NCBI GenBank assembly: GCA_934131175.1
Contig: CAKOZD010000014.1
Coordinates: 1-42,608, forward strand
Length of the DNA: 42,608 nucleotides
Direction of reading: 5' to 3'
Source of the DNA: an uncultured Bacilli bacterium
GTDB lineage: Bacteria > Bacillota_I > Bacilli_A > RF39 > UBA660
Both the position numbers and the translations under genes were made by a program. The first letter of the stretch is position 1, and every line of letters starts with the position of its first letter. The notes under the pieces are model-generated. The model was not told where the DNA came from and made no database searches. It saw only the letters and a program-made list of their open reading frames with translations. This document shows, piece after piece, positions 33,988 through 41,996 of this stretch.

Positions 33988-34554
33988 TTATTCCTCTTTA
34001 CCATCATATTTTCCATCATTATTATAATCTATATATTTTTTATTTGTATTGTATTTAATAATACTTAATCCACTACCTAATGTAGCTTGATAATTATTAT
34101 AACTAGCAACATTCTTATTATAAGTCTTTATATCAGATACAAAATAATTAATTACTTGTTCATAAATACTTTTATAATTTGAACAAATATTATTAATTTT
34201 ACTTTCTGGATAGTATGCATCATCACATAACTTATTTAAATTATTAGTATTCTTTTCTAATTCATCAACTAAATTCTCATAATTAGATAATTTATTTTTT
34301 ATTGCTAAATCATTAGTATACATAGTGTCATAATAAACATTTCCTAATACATTGTTATATAACTCATCTCTTACATTTTCAAAAACAGAAACATTAGTAC
34401 TAAAAACTTCATAACTATTACTAACATCATCCATTCTTTTATAAGTCTCATTCCTATCATTTTTTAATCCTATTAAAAACGAAGAAACGCTTCCAGACAC
34501 AATAAGAGCAAAACTAAAAGTCATTAAAATATAAGCTATTTTTTTACTATCCAT
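33988..34554 (-). CDS. Single-pass membrane protein with helical extracellular part
   Basis: The 188-residue protein has one N-terminal membrane helix (about 8-28, ILMTFSFALIVSGSVSSFLIG) and a long helical outside region with coiled-coil character (YENLVDELEKNTNNLNKLCDD). It has two cysteines close together (CDDAYYPESKINNIC) that might form a disulfide. I recognise no family. It heads the three-gene operon with the glycosidase and the VirB2-peptidase fusion. A TGTTAAAAT extended -10 (34574-34582) may be its promoter. Confidence 0.6.
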   Translation of the reverse strand: MDSKKIAYILMTFSFALIVSGSVSSFLIGLKNDRNETYKRMDDVSNSYEVFSTNVSVFENVRDELYNNVLGNVYYDTMYTNDLAIKNKLSNYENLVDELEKNTNNLNKLCDDAYYPESKINNICSNYKSIYEQVINYFVSDIKTYNKNVASYNNYQATLGSGLSIIKYNTNKKYIDYNNDGKYDGKEE

Positions 34555-34573
34555 CTATTATCACCTTATTTTA

Positions 34574-34582
34574 ATTTTAACA
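34574..34582 (-). promoter_or_regulatory. Possible promoter of the 34554-31842 operon
   Basis: The minus strand reads TGTTAAAAT, an imperfect extended -10 at 20 nt before the ATG. The -35 at 17 nt is poor (TATACA), so this is tentative. Confidence 0.3.
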
Positions 34583-34625
34583 AAATTACACTCTTTTGTA
34601 TACAAAAATGAATTTATTATAAAGA

Positions 34626-34657
34626 AAAAACGTAAACCAAAATTAGTTTACATTTTT
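34626..34657 (-). terminator. Terminator of the glycosyltransferase-giant pilin operon
   Basis: AAAAACGTAAAC (34626-34637) and GTTTACATTTTT (34646-34657) form a 12-bp stem (one G-U pair on the transcript) with an 8-nt loop and further T residues on the minus strand. Confidence 0.8.
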
Positions 34658-34660
34658 ATA

Positions 34661-35098
34661 TTAACTGATAATAGATTTTTCCTCTTTTTTATTAAGTTTC
34701 TTTAATGTATAGTTTTTAACTTTTCCAATATCTGTTCCAGTATAACTAGCAATATTTTCATATTTATTACCATTTTGTGAAAAATCATAATTTAAATATA
34801 TTTCATTTCCATTAAATATCATTTTTAAATAACCTTTTTTACTAGAAGATGACCTATTTTCAACAGTATATTTTATTTCTCCTCTATCGCTAACATAATA
34901 TATGTATACATTACTAACACAAATATTATCTACACAATGTTCATTTTGTAACTTTTTACTTGTATTTACTTTTGTTCCTTCAGGATATTTAGAGGTATCA
35001 TATTTTTCAGTTTTAGGTTTTATTATAAAAGCTAATGAAAATAATATTCCAGAAAGAATAACAATACATATTACAATAATTAAATTTTTATTATTCAT
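34661..35098 (-). CDS. Small membrane-anchored protein after the giant pilin gene
   Basis: The product is 145 residues from the ATG at 35098 (MNNKNL), which has AAAGGAG upstream; the in-frame ATG at 35116 also has a ribosome site (AGAGGT) and would add six residues. One N-terminal membrane helix (about 5-25) is followed by an extracellular part with many short strands (CVSNVYIYYVSDRGEIKYTVENRS, GYLKMIFNGNEIYLNYD), suggesting a beta-sandwich. Two cysteines close together (CVDNIC) may be linked. I do not recognise a family. Its place directly behind the giant pilin-like gene and before the operon terminator suggests it assists or anchors that protein. Confidence 0.6.
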   Translation of the reverse strand: MNNKNLIIVICIVILSGILFSLAFIIKPKTEKYDTSKYPEGTKVNTSKKLQNEHCVDNICVSNVYIYYVSDRGEIKYTVENRSSSSKKGYLKMIFNGNEIYLNYDFSQNGNKYENIASYTGTDIGKVKNYTLKKLNKKEEKSIIS

Positions 35099-35131
35099 AG
35101 TAACTCCTTTTTTCATATATACCTCTTAATT

Positions 35132-38100
35132 CTAATCAGTTGTTCTTAAATATGGATCTTCCGCATTAGAATCAAATTTAAATGGACCATTAGCATCATC
35201 AACTGCTTCTGCACAATATTTATCATTAGTTGCTACTAATGTAACTTCTTCTGTACTACTACTATAGTTTGCCTTATAACCTTTATAATATCCTGTACAA
35301 GTATATTTTTGCCCAGTTGTTGTATCGGTATACATATAATCCTTATCTGCCTTATTTTTCTTTAAACCAATAACTTTATTAGAGTATTCATCTTTTTTAT
35401 TTTTAAAGCATGTATGGAAATCACATCTTCTACTAATTGGTGCAGATGCTTCAGCATCATACTTACTACATGCTATATTATCAGGGAATCCCTTATCAAC
35501 TTCTAAATAATGATACTCATAAAATCCTAAAATTCTATTTGTTTTTTTAGCATATTCTTTTCTATCATATCCAAAAGTTTCGTTAGCATTAACTCCATCA
35601 CTAGATGTATCAATAAAATAACAATTTCCTCCACATAAATTTGCAGAAATATTTCCAATTATATAATCATTAATATTAACTCCATCATCAGTATCAGGAT
35701 CTTCATCTGGCTTATAATCAACATACTTATGAGTACTAGTGATAGTTTTTCTATCATCTTCACACGTAACAAGTTCTTTAAGACCAGATGTTGTAATATT
35801 ACCATGACTATCCTTTACATGAAGATATAAATTAACATTATTAGTTTTCATTATTATTGGATTTCCATCATCATCTTTTTCATCCGGACTTACATTATTA
35901 TACAAATTTTCTATTGACTTCTCTAGTGAAGGTAAATTGTTGTACGTTGGTAAAACCAAAGCATTGGTCTCAGTAGTTTGAAGAACAGAATTAACTAATC
36001 TATTTGCAGTAATTGCATTAGTTGAAAAAGTACAATTATTATTAACAGTCTCACTATCATTCATACAATAAGTATAAGTATCAAATGGGTCTTCAATAGC
36101 AACTGTTATATTAACTTTTTTAAAATCAGTTTTTGATTGAGTCATTTCAAATTTCTGAATAACTGGTGCAGTATCTTCATATAATTGATAGTCAACCGTA
36201 TTAGAAGTAGTCACATAATTCTTAGAGTCATACGCTTTAATATATAGTTCATACTCCTGACCATGATAATTTTTAGAAGAAACCCCTAAATCCTCCGAAA
36301 TATTTTTTTCTTTATTTGGAGCAATTGTCTTACTGGTATCACTACACTTCTCACTACCATTTTTTTCTTTATAACAAAATTTCCATTTTATAGATTCTTT
36401 GCTACTATCATTATCAAAATCATCTTCAACTTTTAATGTTCCTTTAATATTCGAAACTGGATAATCAGCATCAGATGATTCAAATGTAGGATATCCACTA
36501 ATTATAACTGGTGGTTTATTTGCATAGACTTTATAAGTTGCAGAATCATAAGTACTTGTATTAACTTTAGTCTCATTAACTTTTCCATTATATGAATCTC
36601 GAACAAATAAGTATACTTGTTGATATTGTTTCTCTGGTGTATCACTATTTGGATAATCTGCAACTACAGTATATTCCGTACCCTTACCGGTTGATGAAAT
36701 TGTTGTTGAATACTTAGTATATGACTTACATCCTTTTTCATCGTTAACAGTTGAAAGACAATATGTAAGATTACTAACATCATCTAAATCATCTTTAACA
36801 TTAAATTTAATAATTGCTTTTTTATTACCACCATCTTCTGCAGGACACAATTTAGTGTTAGAACAAGCATTAGTCGTAGAACTTTCAACAGTATAATCAG
36901 TAATTATAGGTGGTTTATTTGTATATATATTTGCATATACATAATCTTTTTCTGTCGTTGCTTTATATTCATCCTCAACATTAACACTATAATTTCTATC
37001 TTCTCCATCATACAACCCTGAAAAATTAATTTTAGGATTAGTTGAACTACTTCCATTTATATTGTTATATTTATACTCTGATAAAGTTTTACCTTTTTCA
37101 CCTACTTTAACAACAATATTTTTGTCATCAGACAAATCATCACTAACTCTAATAGTAACTGTTGTATTTAAACTATTTCCGCCATCATAAAATTCTTTCT
37201 TATTCATGAAATCTTCTGAATTACTCTTAATATTAACACTCTCAATAACAGGTTTTTTATTAACATATAAACTATAGTTTAATGAATCTTTGCTTGTCTT
37301 ACCATATTTATCTGTCATTTCAACAACATATTTTCTATTAGTATTTTTACCATCATAAGGTAATTTATTATCAGTCGCTTGAAATTTAAAACTCTTTCCG
37401 GCAGATGTTGCATATTCACTAGTTCCATAAGGAACATTACTATCTTTTGTATTGGAATAAGAATTATCATATGTTGTAATAGTAATATTATTAGCATCAT
37501 CTATATCATCAACTATATTTAATTTAACTTTAGCATTAACATTTCCATCAACTGTATTATCTAAAGAGCAATATAAATTTGATTTAGCAGGACATCCAGT
37601 AGAATATACTTTTGAATTTTTATCATCAACACTACTTCTAACTAATACAGGTGCTTGATTCATATGAACATTTCCATATGTTAGAGTAATACTATCTTCA
37701 TCACCATATTCATCAGTTGCTACTACTTTTAAATATCTTGGCTTACCATCATATTTTCCGGAGAAAGTTCCTCCATACTGATATGTATTTAAAAAGTCAG
37801 CATAAGATATATTAGAAGATTTTGTATTAGCAACAGGCTTTCCATTTGTAGGAGCATCTACTTCTTGAATAGACAACATAATATTATTGTTATCTGATAA
37901 TTCATCAGTTACTTTTAATGTTATATAATAATCTAAAGCATTTCCAGAAATAGCATCACATGTATTAGCACCATTACAATAGTATTCAGCCATTCCCATG
38001 AATTTAGCATATTTAGAATGTAGTTTAGAGTCACCTGCTGAAATTTTAGGTGGTTGATTTTTATAAAAAGTATATTTAAACCCACATTCAGAGTTTTTAT

Positions 38101-39382
38101 CTTTACATGAATCCATATTAGAAGTAACTAAACCACTACTATCTTTTACAAAAACCTTAAGATAATGCGTAGTTCCGTCTGGAGAACATACCCCATTATC
38201 ACACATAAATTTATAATTTGTATATCCATTCTCATTGAAAAGAGAACTATAAGACTTATAATCACTATCTTTACAAGAAGTATCTTCAGTTAAACAAATA
38301 AGTAAATTTCCATAATCATCAACGTCATCATTTACACTTAATTGTACTCTTGCTGTAGGCATATTTCCTGGATCACTAGGTAATTTTTCAACAACAAATT
38401 TTTCAATTACTGGTGCTTGATTTCTATGAACTTTATATGTTAATTGTTTTTTATCATAATTTCCATCATCATCTATAACCATCAAATACATTGTAAAACT
38501 ACTCTTACCATCATAATAAGAAAGTTTTTTAGAAAAATCTAAATTTTTTATAAAGTTATTATTACTACCCCAATCAAAACAACCACTTACCGTATCATCT
38601 GAATTAGAGCAAGCACTACTAGGATCAGGATAACTTCCTTCTTCTCCTTCTAAAACAACGTTATATCTTACTTTTAATTTTGATTTAGGAGTATCTTTAT
38701 CAACTGCACTTATACTAAGTTGTACATCCAAAGAGTTATAATCTTTTCCAGATGCAGAAGATAAAACTGCTTTTGTAATATGTGGTGCCATCATCTCTTC
38801 ATCAACTACAGTTTCACCTAAATCAGGATAGTTGTATTTATTATCAATTTGAGAAACATAATTTTTTCCAAGTTCGTTGTTAATATAACCAGCGTTCAAC
38901 TCATCAGTATCAACATAAACTAAATCTGATTTTTTAAAATCAACAACATATTTTTTGGCATTTTTTCCATTTAACTCCGTAGATGTAGTTAATTTTACTC
39001 CACGAAAACCACCATTTTTCATTTTTTCAACAAGAGTTGCTGAATATTCTAAATCTCCTCCATTATTTTTAATAACAACATAAGAAGCTTCTTTTAAATA
39101 CTCACCTTTATTAGGTGGATTATCAAAATCAGAATTATTCAAGAAAACCAAACTCATTACAATACATCCAGAATCGTTTGGTTTTTGAACATTCGTACTA
39201 GCCGCCCTAATCTTGTACTCTGCTTGAGAAATTAACTTAATAGCATCATTAATATATACTTTCTTAGTATTATCACTCAATAAATTAAGAATTGTTGGCA
39301 AAGAAACAGCTGCTAATATACCAATGATAACTATAGTAGCTAACAACTCAACAAGAGTAAAACCTTTATTCTTTTTTACCAT
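35132..39382 (-). CDS. Giant type IV pilin-like surface protein with eight tandem modules
   Basis: The protein has 1416 residues, far above the 130-200 usual for pilins. The N-terminus is a classic prepilin signal: basic MVKKNKG, cleavage after Gly7, FTLVELL with the Glu at mature position +5, then a hydrophobic helix to about residue 31. From about 198 there are eight modules of 114-133 residues, each opening with an [N/M/D]xxP pattern (residues 198, 321, 442, 575, 708, 822, 955, 1070), such as NQAPVI or NKPPII. Most carry a VxDDxDDxxN-like acidic loop, reminiscent of calcium-binding cadherin/Ig-type repeats. Cysteines recur in pairs. The C-terminal 230 residues are Cys-rich and differ. It is co-transcribed with three polysaccharide glycosyltransferase genes, and the ribosome site is AGGAGG. 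The prepilin peptidase and pilus motor are not in the window. Confidence 0.85.
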   Translation of the reverse strand: MVKKNKGFTLVELLATIVIIGILAAVSLPTILNLLSDNTKKVYINDAIKLISQAEYKIRAASTNVQKPNDSGCIVMSLVFLNNSDFDNPPNKGEYLKEASYVVIKNNGGDLEYSATLVEKMKNGGFRGVKLTTSTELNGKNAKKYVVDFKKSDLVYVDTDELNAGYINNELGKNYVSQIDNKYNYPDLGETVVDEEMMAPHITKAVLSSASGKDYNSLDVQLSISAVDKDTPKSKLKVRYNVVLEGEEGSYPDPSSACSNSDDTVSGCFDWGSNNNFIKNLDFSKKLSYYDGKSSFTMYLMVIDDDGNYDKKQLTYKVHRNQAPVIEKFVVEKLPSDPGNMPTARVQLSVNDDVDDYGNLLICLTEDTSCKDSDYKSYSSLFNENGYTNYKFMCDNGVCSPDGTTHYLKVFVKDSSGLVTSNMDSCKDKNSECGFKYTFYKNQPPKISAGDSKLHSKYAKFMGMAEYYCNGANTCDAISGNALDYYITLKVTDELSDNNNIMLSIQEVDAPTNGKPVANTKSSNISYADFLNTYQYGGTFSGKYDGKPRYLKVVATDEYGDEDSITLTYGNVHMNQAPVLVRSSVDDKNSKVYSTGCPAKSNLYCSLDNTVDGNVNAKVKLNIVDDIDDANNITITTYDNSYSNTKDSNVPYGTSEYATSAGKSFKFQATDNKLPYDGKNTNRKYVVEMTDKYGKTSKDSLNYSLYVNKKPVIESVNIKSNSEDFMNKKEFYDGGNSLNTTVTIRVSDDLSDDKNIVVKVGEKGKTLSEYKYNNINGSSSTNPKINFSGLYDGEDRNYSVNVEDEYKATTEKDYVYANIYTNKPPIITDYTVESSTTNACSNTKLCPAEDGGNKKAIIKFNVKDDLDDVSNLTYCLSTVNDEKGCKSYTKYSTTISSTGKGTEYTVVADYPNSDTPEKQYQQVYLFVRDSYNGKVNETKVNTSTYDSATYKVYANKPPVIISGYPTFESSDADYPVSNIKGTLKVEDDFDNDSSKESIKWKFCYKEKNGSEKCSDTSKTIAPNKEKNISEDLGVSSKNYHGQEYELYIKAYDSKNYVTTSNTVDYQLYEDTAPVIQKFEMTQSKTDFKKVNITVAIEDPFDTYTYCMNDSETVNNNCTFSTNAITANRLVNSVLQTTETNALVLPTYNNLPSLEKSIENLYNNVSPDEKDDDGNPIIMKTNNVNLYLHVKDSHGNITTSGLKELVTCEDDRKTITSTHKYVDYKPDEDPDTDDGVNINDYIIGNISANLCGGNCYFIDTSSDGVNANETFGYDRKEYAKKTNRILGFYEYHYLEVDKGFPDNIACSKYDAEASAPISRRCDFHTCFKNKKDEYSNKVIGLKKNKADKDYMYTDTTTGQKYTCTGYYKGYKANYSSSTEEVTLVATNDKYCAEAVDDANGPFKFDSNAEDPYLRTTD

Positions 39383-39396
39383 AAGAAATATCCTCC

Positions 39397-40284
39397 TTAT
39401 TTTTTAAATACAAATATTTTACTAAAAACATAATTTAAAACAATAACTAAAACTTGAGTAACTATAGTAAATATAAATACATTCAAATTAAGTTTAGTAA
39501 CAAAAATAAACATAATTACCATTTCTAGTAAAAGAGTCGCAATACGAGAACTAAAGAAACTAACTATTTCTTTAAATATATTTTTATTCTTACTACTAAA
39601 AACAAATATTCTATTAGTAACATAAGCAAAAATAACAGATACAATCCAAGAAATAATAATTGAGACTTGTAATTGTAAAGCAACTTTAGAATCAAACACT
39701 GTTAATAATAAAGCCCATTTAGTAATTAAATTAACAAGAGTAGTACAAACTCCAAAAAATAAATATAAAAGTGCTTCTCTATATTTATTATACCAAGAAA
39801 TGTTATTAGTATTTTCTATATATTCATCAATCAAATTAATCATATTTTTTGTATTACTTTCAAATTTTCTCGGAACAAAATTCTTACTTTTCTCAAGTAA
39901 TTTACCTAATTTATTAAAATCTCTAAGTTCCATAATATAACCATCTTGTGAAAACTCTTTAACAATTTGTTTTTGATGGTCATTTGTATGTTCTTTATAT
40001 TTAGAAAGTCTAGCTGCAGCAATGACTTTTTTATGATGTTTAATAGCAGTTAAAATTGAACCTGCTCCACCATGAGTTATAATTAAATCAGCTTTTTCAA
40101 CATAATCTTCAAATTTATCTGCAGGTATTAAATCAAATATTTCCATATTAGGAGATTCATACTTAGTAAGACCTGCTTGTACAACAACTTTTTCTTTTAT
40201 ATTTCCTTTTTCAATTTCTCTATCAATTGCCTCAAGTAATCTAGGAAAACCTTTATCTTGAGTACCAAGCGTTACAAATATCAT
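39397..40284 (-). CDS. PssE/Alg13-like glycosyltransferase domain fused to GtrA-type membrane domain
   Basis: The start is the ATG at 40284, overlapping the upstream stop codon as TAATG with GGGGTGGA as ribosome site. Residues 1 to about 160 form a GT28-like catalytic partner domain (MIFVTLGTQDKGFPRLLEAID, THGGAGSI and HKKVIAAARLSKYKEHTNDHQKQI), like PssE/EpsF. The rest is a GtrA-type four-helix membrane domain (LYLFFGVCTTLVNLITKW ... FAYVTNRIFVF ... LNYVFSKIFVF). PssE pairs with PssD to transfer the second sugar onto a lipid-linked repeat unit. GtrA proteins are thought to help flip lipid-linked sugars. Fusion of both in one chain is unusual. Confidence 0.85.
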   Translation of the reverse strand: MIFVTLGTQDKGFPRLLEAIDREIEKGNIKEKVVVQAGLTKYESPNMEIFDLIPADKFEDYVEKADLIITHGGAGSILTAIKHHKKVIAAARLSKYKEHTNDHQKQIVKEFSQDGYIMELRDFNKLGKLLEKSKNFVPRKFESNTKNMINLIDEYIENTNNISWYNKYREALLYLFFGVCTTLVNLITKWALLLTVFDSKVALQLQVSIIISWIVSVIFAYVTNRIFVFSSKNKNIFKEIVSFFSSRIATLLLEMVIMFIFVTKLNLNVFIFTIVTQVLVIVLNYVFSKIFVFKK

Positions 40285-40760
40285 TAGAAAATCCACCCCC
40301 CATAAACAGCATTAGGATATTCTTTTAACATACTTTGCCATTGCACAATAAATAAATCAGAAACAGGATATAGAAGTTTACCTGTTACAGTCTTAGTAGA
40401 AATATTAGCAAATGTCTCTATAAAAATAATTTTCGTACCAAAAAACTTAGAAATCAAACATATTGGTCCAGCAGTATGCACACCTGTTGTTACTATATAA
40501 TCTGGATGAATCTTAAAAAATAAGTATACACTTTTTATACAGTTCCAAAGTAGCTTAAAAGGATAACTTAACATATGATCTTTTGTTCCATAAGTTAAAA
40601 AGTAAACTTTATTTTTATATTTGTCCTTAAGCCATAAATTAGACTTAGTTTTTTCTGTAATTAAATTAAAATCATATTTATCAAACATACTCTGAAGTTG
40701 CATTAATTCATTTAAATGTCCCCCAGTAGATGCAACAAATAAAACACGTCTTTTACTCAT
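40284..40760 (-). CDS. PssD/Alg14-like glycosyltransferase membrane partner
   Basis: The 158-residue protein has the PssD/EpsE/Alg14 pattern: VLFVASTGGHLNELMQL at the start, the middle IVTTGVHTAGPICLISKFFGTKIIFIETFANI and the C-terminal YPVSDLFIVQWQSM ... YGGWIF. Alg14-like proteins anchor the Alg13-like catalytic partner at the membrane, here encoded by the next gene, so the two should form one glycosyltransferase for an exopolysaccharide or glycan lipid intermediate. It overlaps the GT4 gene by 8 nt and the next gene by 1 nt. Confidence 0.92.
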   Translation of the reverse strand: MSKRRVLFVASTGGHLNELMQLQSMFDKYDFNLITEKTKSNLWLKDKYKNKVYFLTYGTKDHMLSYPFKLLWNCIKSVYLFFKIHPDYIVTTGVHTAGPICLISKFFGTKIIFIETFANISTKTVTGKLLYPVSDLFIVQWQSMLKEYPNAVYGGWIF

Positions 40761-41901
40761 TTATATCACTCTCTTCTATTAATGTAATCCATTCTTCTTT
40801 TACAACATCACTAGTAAATTTTTTTATTCCACGCCTTGCTGATTTACCAAGCCTAACCCTCTCATCATAATCATTAATTAAATCATTAATTTTCTTAATC
40901 ATTGCACTATGATTTCTATTCTTTATCAAATATCCATTTTCTCCACTATTAATAATTTCTCTTGCTCCTTCTGCAGATGAAAATGCAATGCAAGGAACAC
41001 CATGACTCATGGCCTCAATTAAAACTATCCCAAATGATTCAGTAAATGAAGTCATAACATATATTGAAGATTTATGTAAAATTTTATCAATGTAATCCTT
41101 TCCTTGAAAACCATGTAGAGTAACTTTACCTTCTAAATTATTCTTCGAAATATACTCTTCTAATGACTTTTTCTCTGCTCCATCACCTATAATATCAAGT
41201 ACCCAGTCAGGATTTGTTTTCAAAACTTGCTTATACACTTTTAGCAAATCAATAAACCCCTTTTCTTTAGAAAGTCTACCAACACTTACAAGTCTTTTTT
41301 CTTCTAATGAGGAAGTGTTTTTAGGAACTCTATCAACTGAGTTTGGAATATAAACACACATACATTTCTTACCATCAAGTTTATGAGAATAATACTTCTG
41401 TAAATCATTAGAAACTACAACTAAGTAATCTAAATTTTTACAACTATTAATAACATTAGTAGCATACTTATCATTACCATGGAAATGATTGTGTTCCCAA
41501 CCAATCTTTAATACTTCATCCTTAGCATAAGAACTTACCCAATAGTTAAATAAATCACGTGTACTAATCATTACATCACATTTTTTATTTTCAATATAAT
41601 TAACCATTGTCTTTCTTCTAGCATATAAAACTTTTATTGAATAAAATCCTTCCTTCAAAATTTTTATAGGATTCTTCTTTCTACATGCCTCCATAAACTT
41701 TTCTCTATTTGGAACTATATCTTTATTTAAATATTTAATTTTAACACGCTTATCAATATCAAATGAAGGTTTATCGTATAATTTATAACAAACAGCAATC
41801 TCTATATCATAATTTTCACATAAGGCATTTGCTAGATTTACAATGCATTTTTCAATTCCACCATATCCTAAATGTAAAGCTAATATTGATATTTTTTTCA
41901 T
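40753..41901 (-). CDS. GT4-family glycosyltransferase
   Basis: The 382-residue retaining glycosyltransferase of the GT-B fold has GYGGIEKCIVNLANAL in the first Rossmann domain, and VSVGRLSKEKGFIDLL, LDIIGDGAEKKSLE and the donor-binding motif ESFGIVLIEAMSHGVPCIAF in the second. It would add a sugar to a lipid-linked or protein-linked acceptor on the cytoplasmic side; donor and acceptor are not assignable. It is the first gene of the operon leading to the giant pilin-like protein. The promoter with -35, -10 and extended TG is at 41919-41947. Confidence 0.93.
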   Translation of the reverse strand: MKKISILALHLGYGGIEKCIVNLANALCENYDIEIAVCYKLYDKPSFDIDKRVKIKYLNKDIVPNREKFMEACRKKNPIKILKEGFYSIKVLYARRKTMVNYIENKKCDVMISTRDLFNYWVSSYAKDEVLKIGWEHNHFHGNDKYATNVINSCKNLDYLVVVSNDLQKYYSHKLDGKKCMCVYIPNSVDRVPKNTSSLEEKRLVSVGRLSKEKGFIDLLKVYKQVLKTNPDWVLDIIGDGAEKKSLEEYISKNNLEGKVTLHGFQGKDYIDKILHKSSIYVMTSFTESFGIVLIEAMSHGVPCIAFSSAEGAREIINSGENGYLIKNRNHSAMIKKINDLINDYDERVRLGKSARRGIKKFTSDVVKEEWITLIEESDINE

Positions 41902-41918
41902 AATACCACCCTAACGTC

Positions 41919-41947
41919 ATTATAACATTTTTTTCTATGTCTACCAA
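41919..41947 (-). promoter_or_regulatory. Promoter of the glycosyltransferase-giant pilin operon
   Basis: TTGGTA (41942-41947), a 17-nt spacer and TATAAT (41919-41924), with TGT directly upstream (extended -10), form a strong sigma-A-type promoter on the minus strand 18 nt before the GT4 ATG. Confidence 0.7.
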
Positions 41948-41955
41948 TAGAATAG

Positions 41956-41986
41956 CAAAAAAAAAGTATTATTTTCTAATACTTTT
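41956..41986 (-). terminator. Terminator of the repeat-protein gene at the window end
   Basis: AAAAGTATTA (41962-41971) and TAATACTTTT (41977-41986) form a perfect 10-bp stem with a 5-nt loop. On the minus strand it is followed by a long T-run (41956-41965). Confidence 0.85.
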
Positions 41987-41996
41987 CATACTTATT

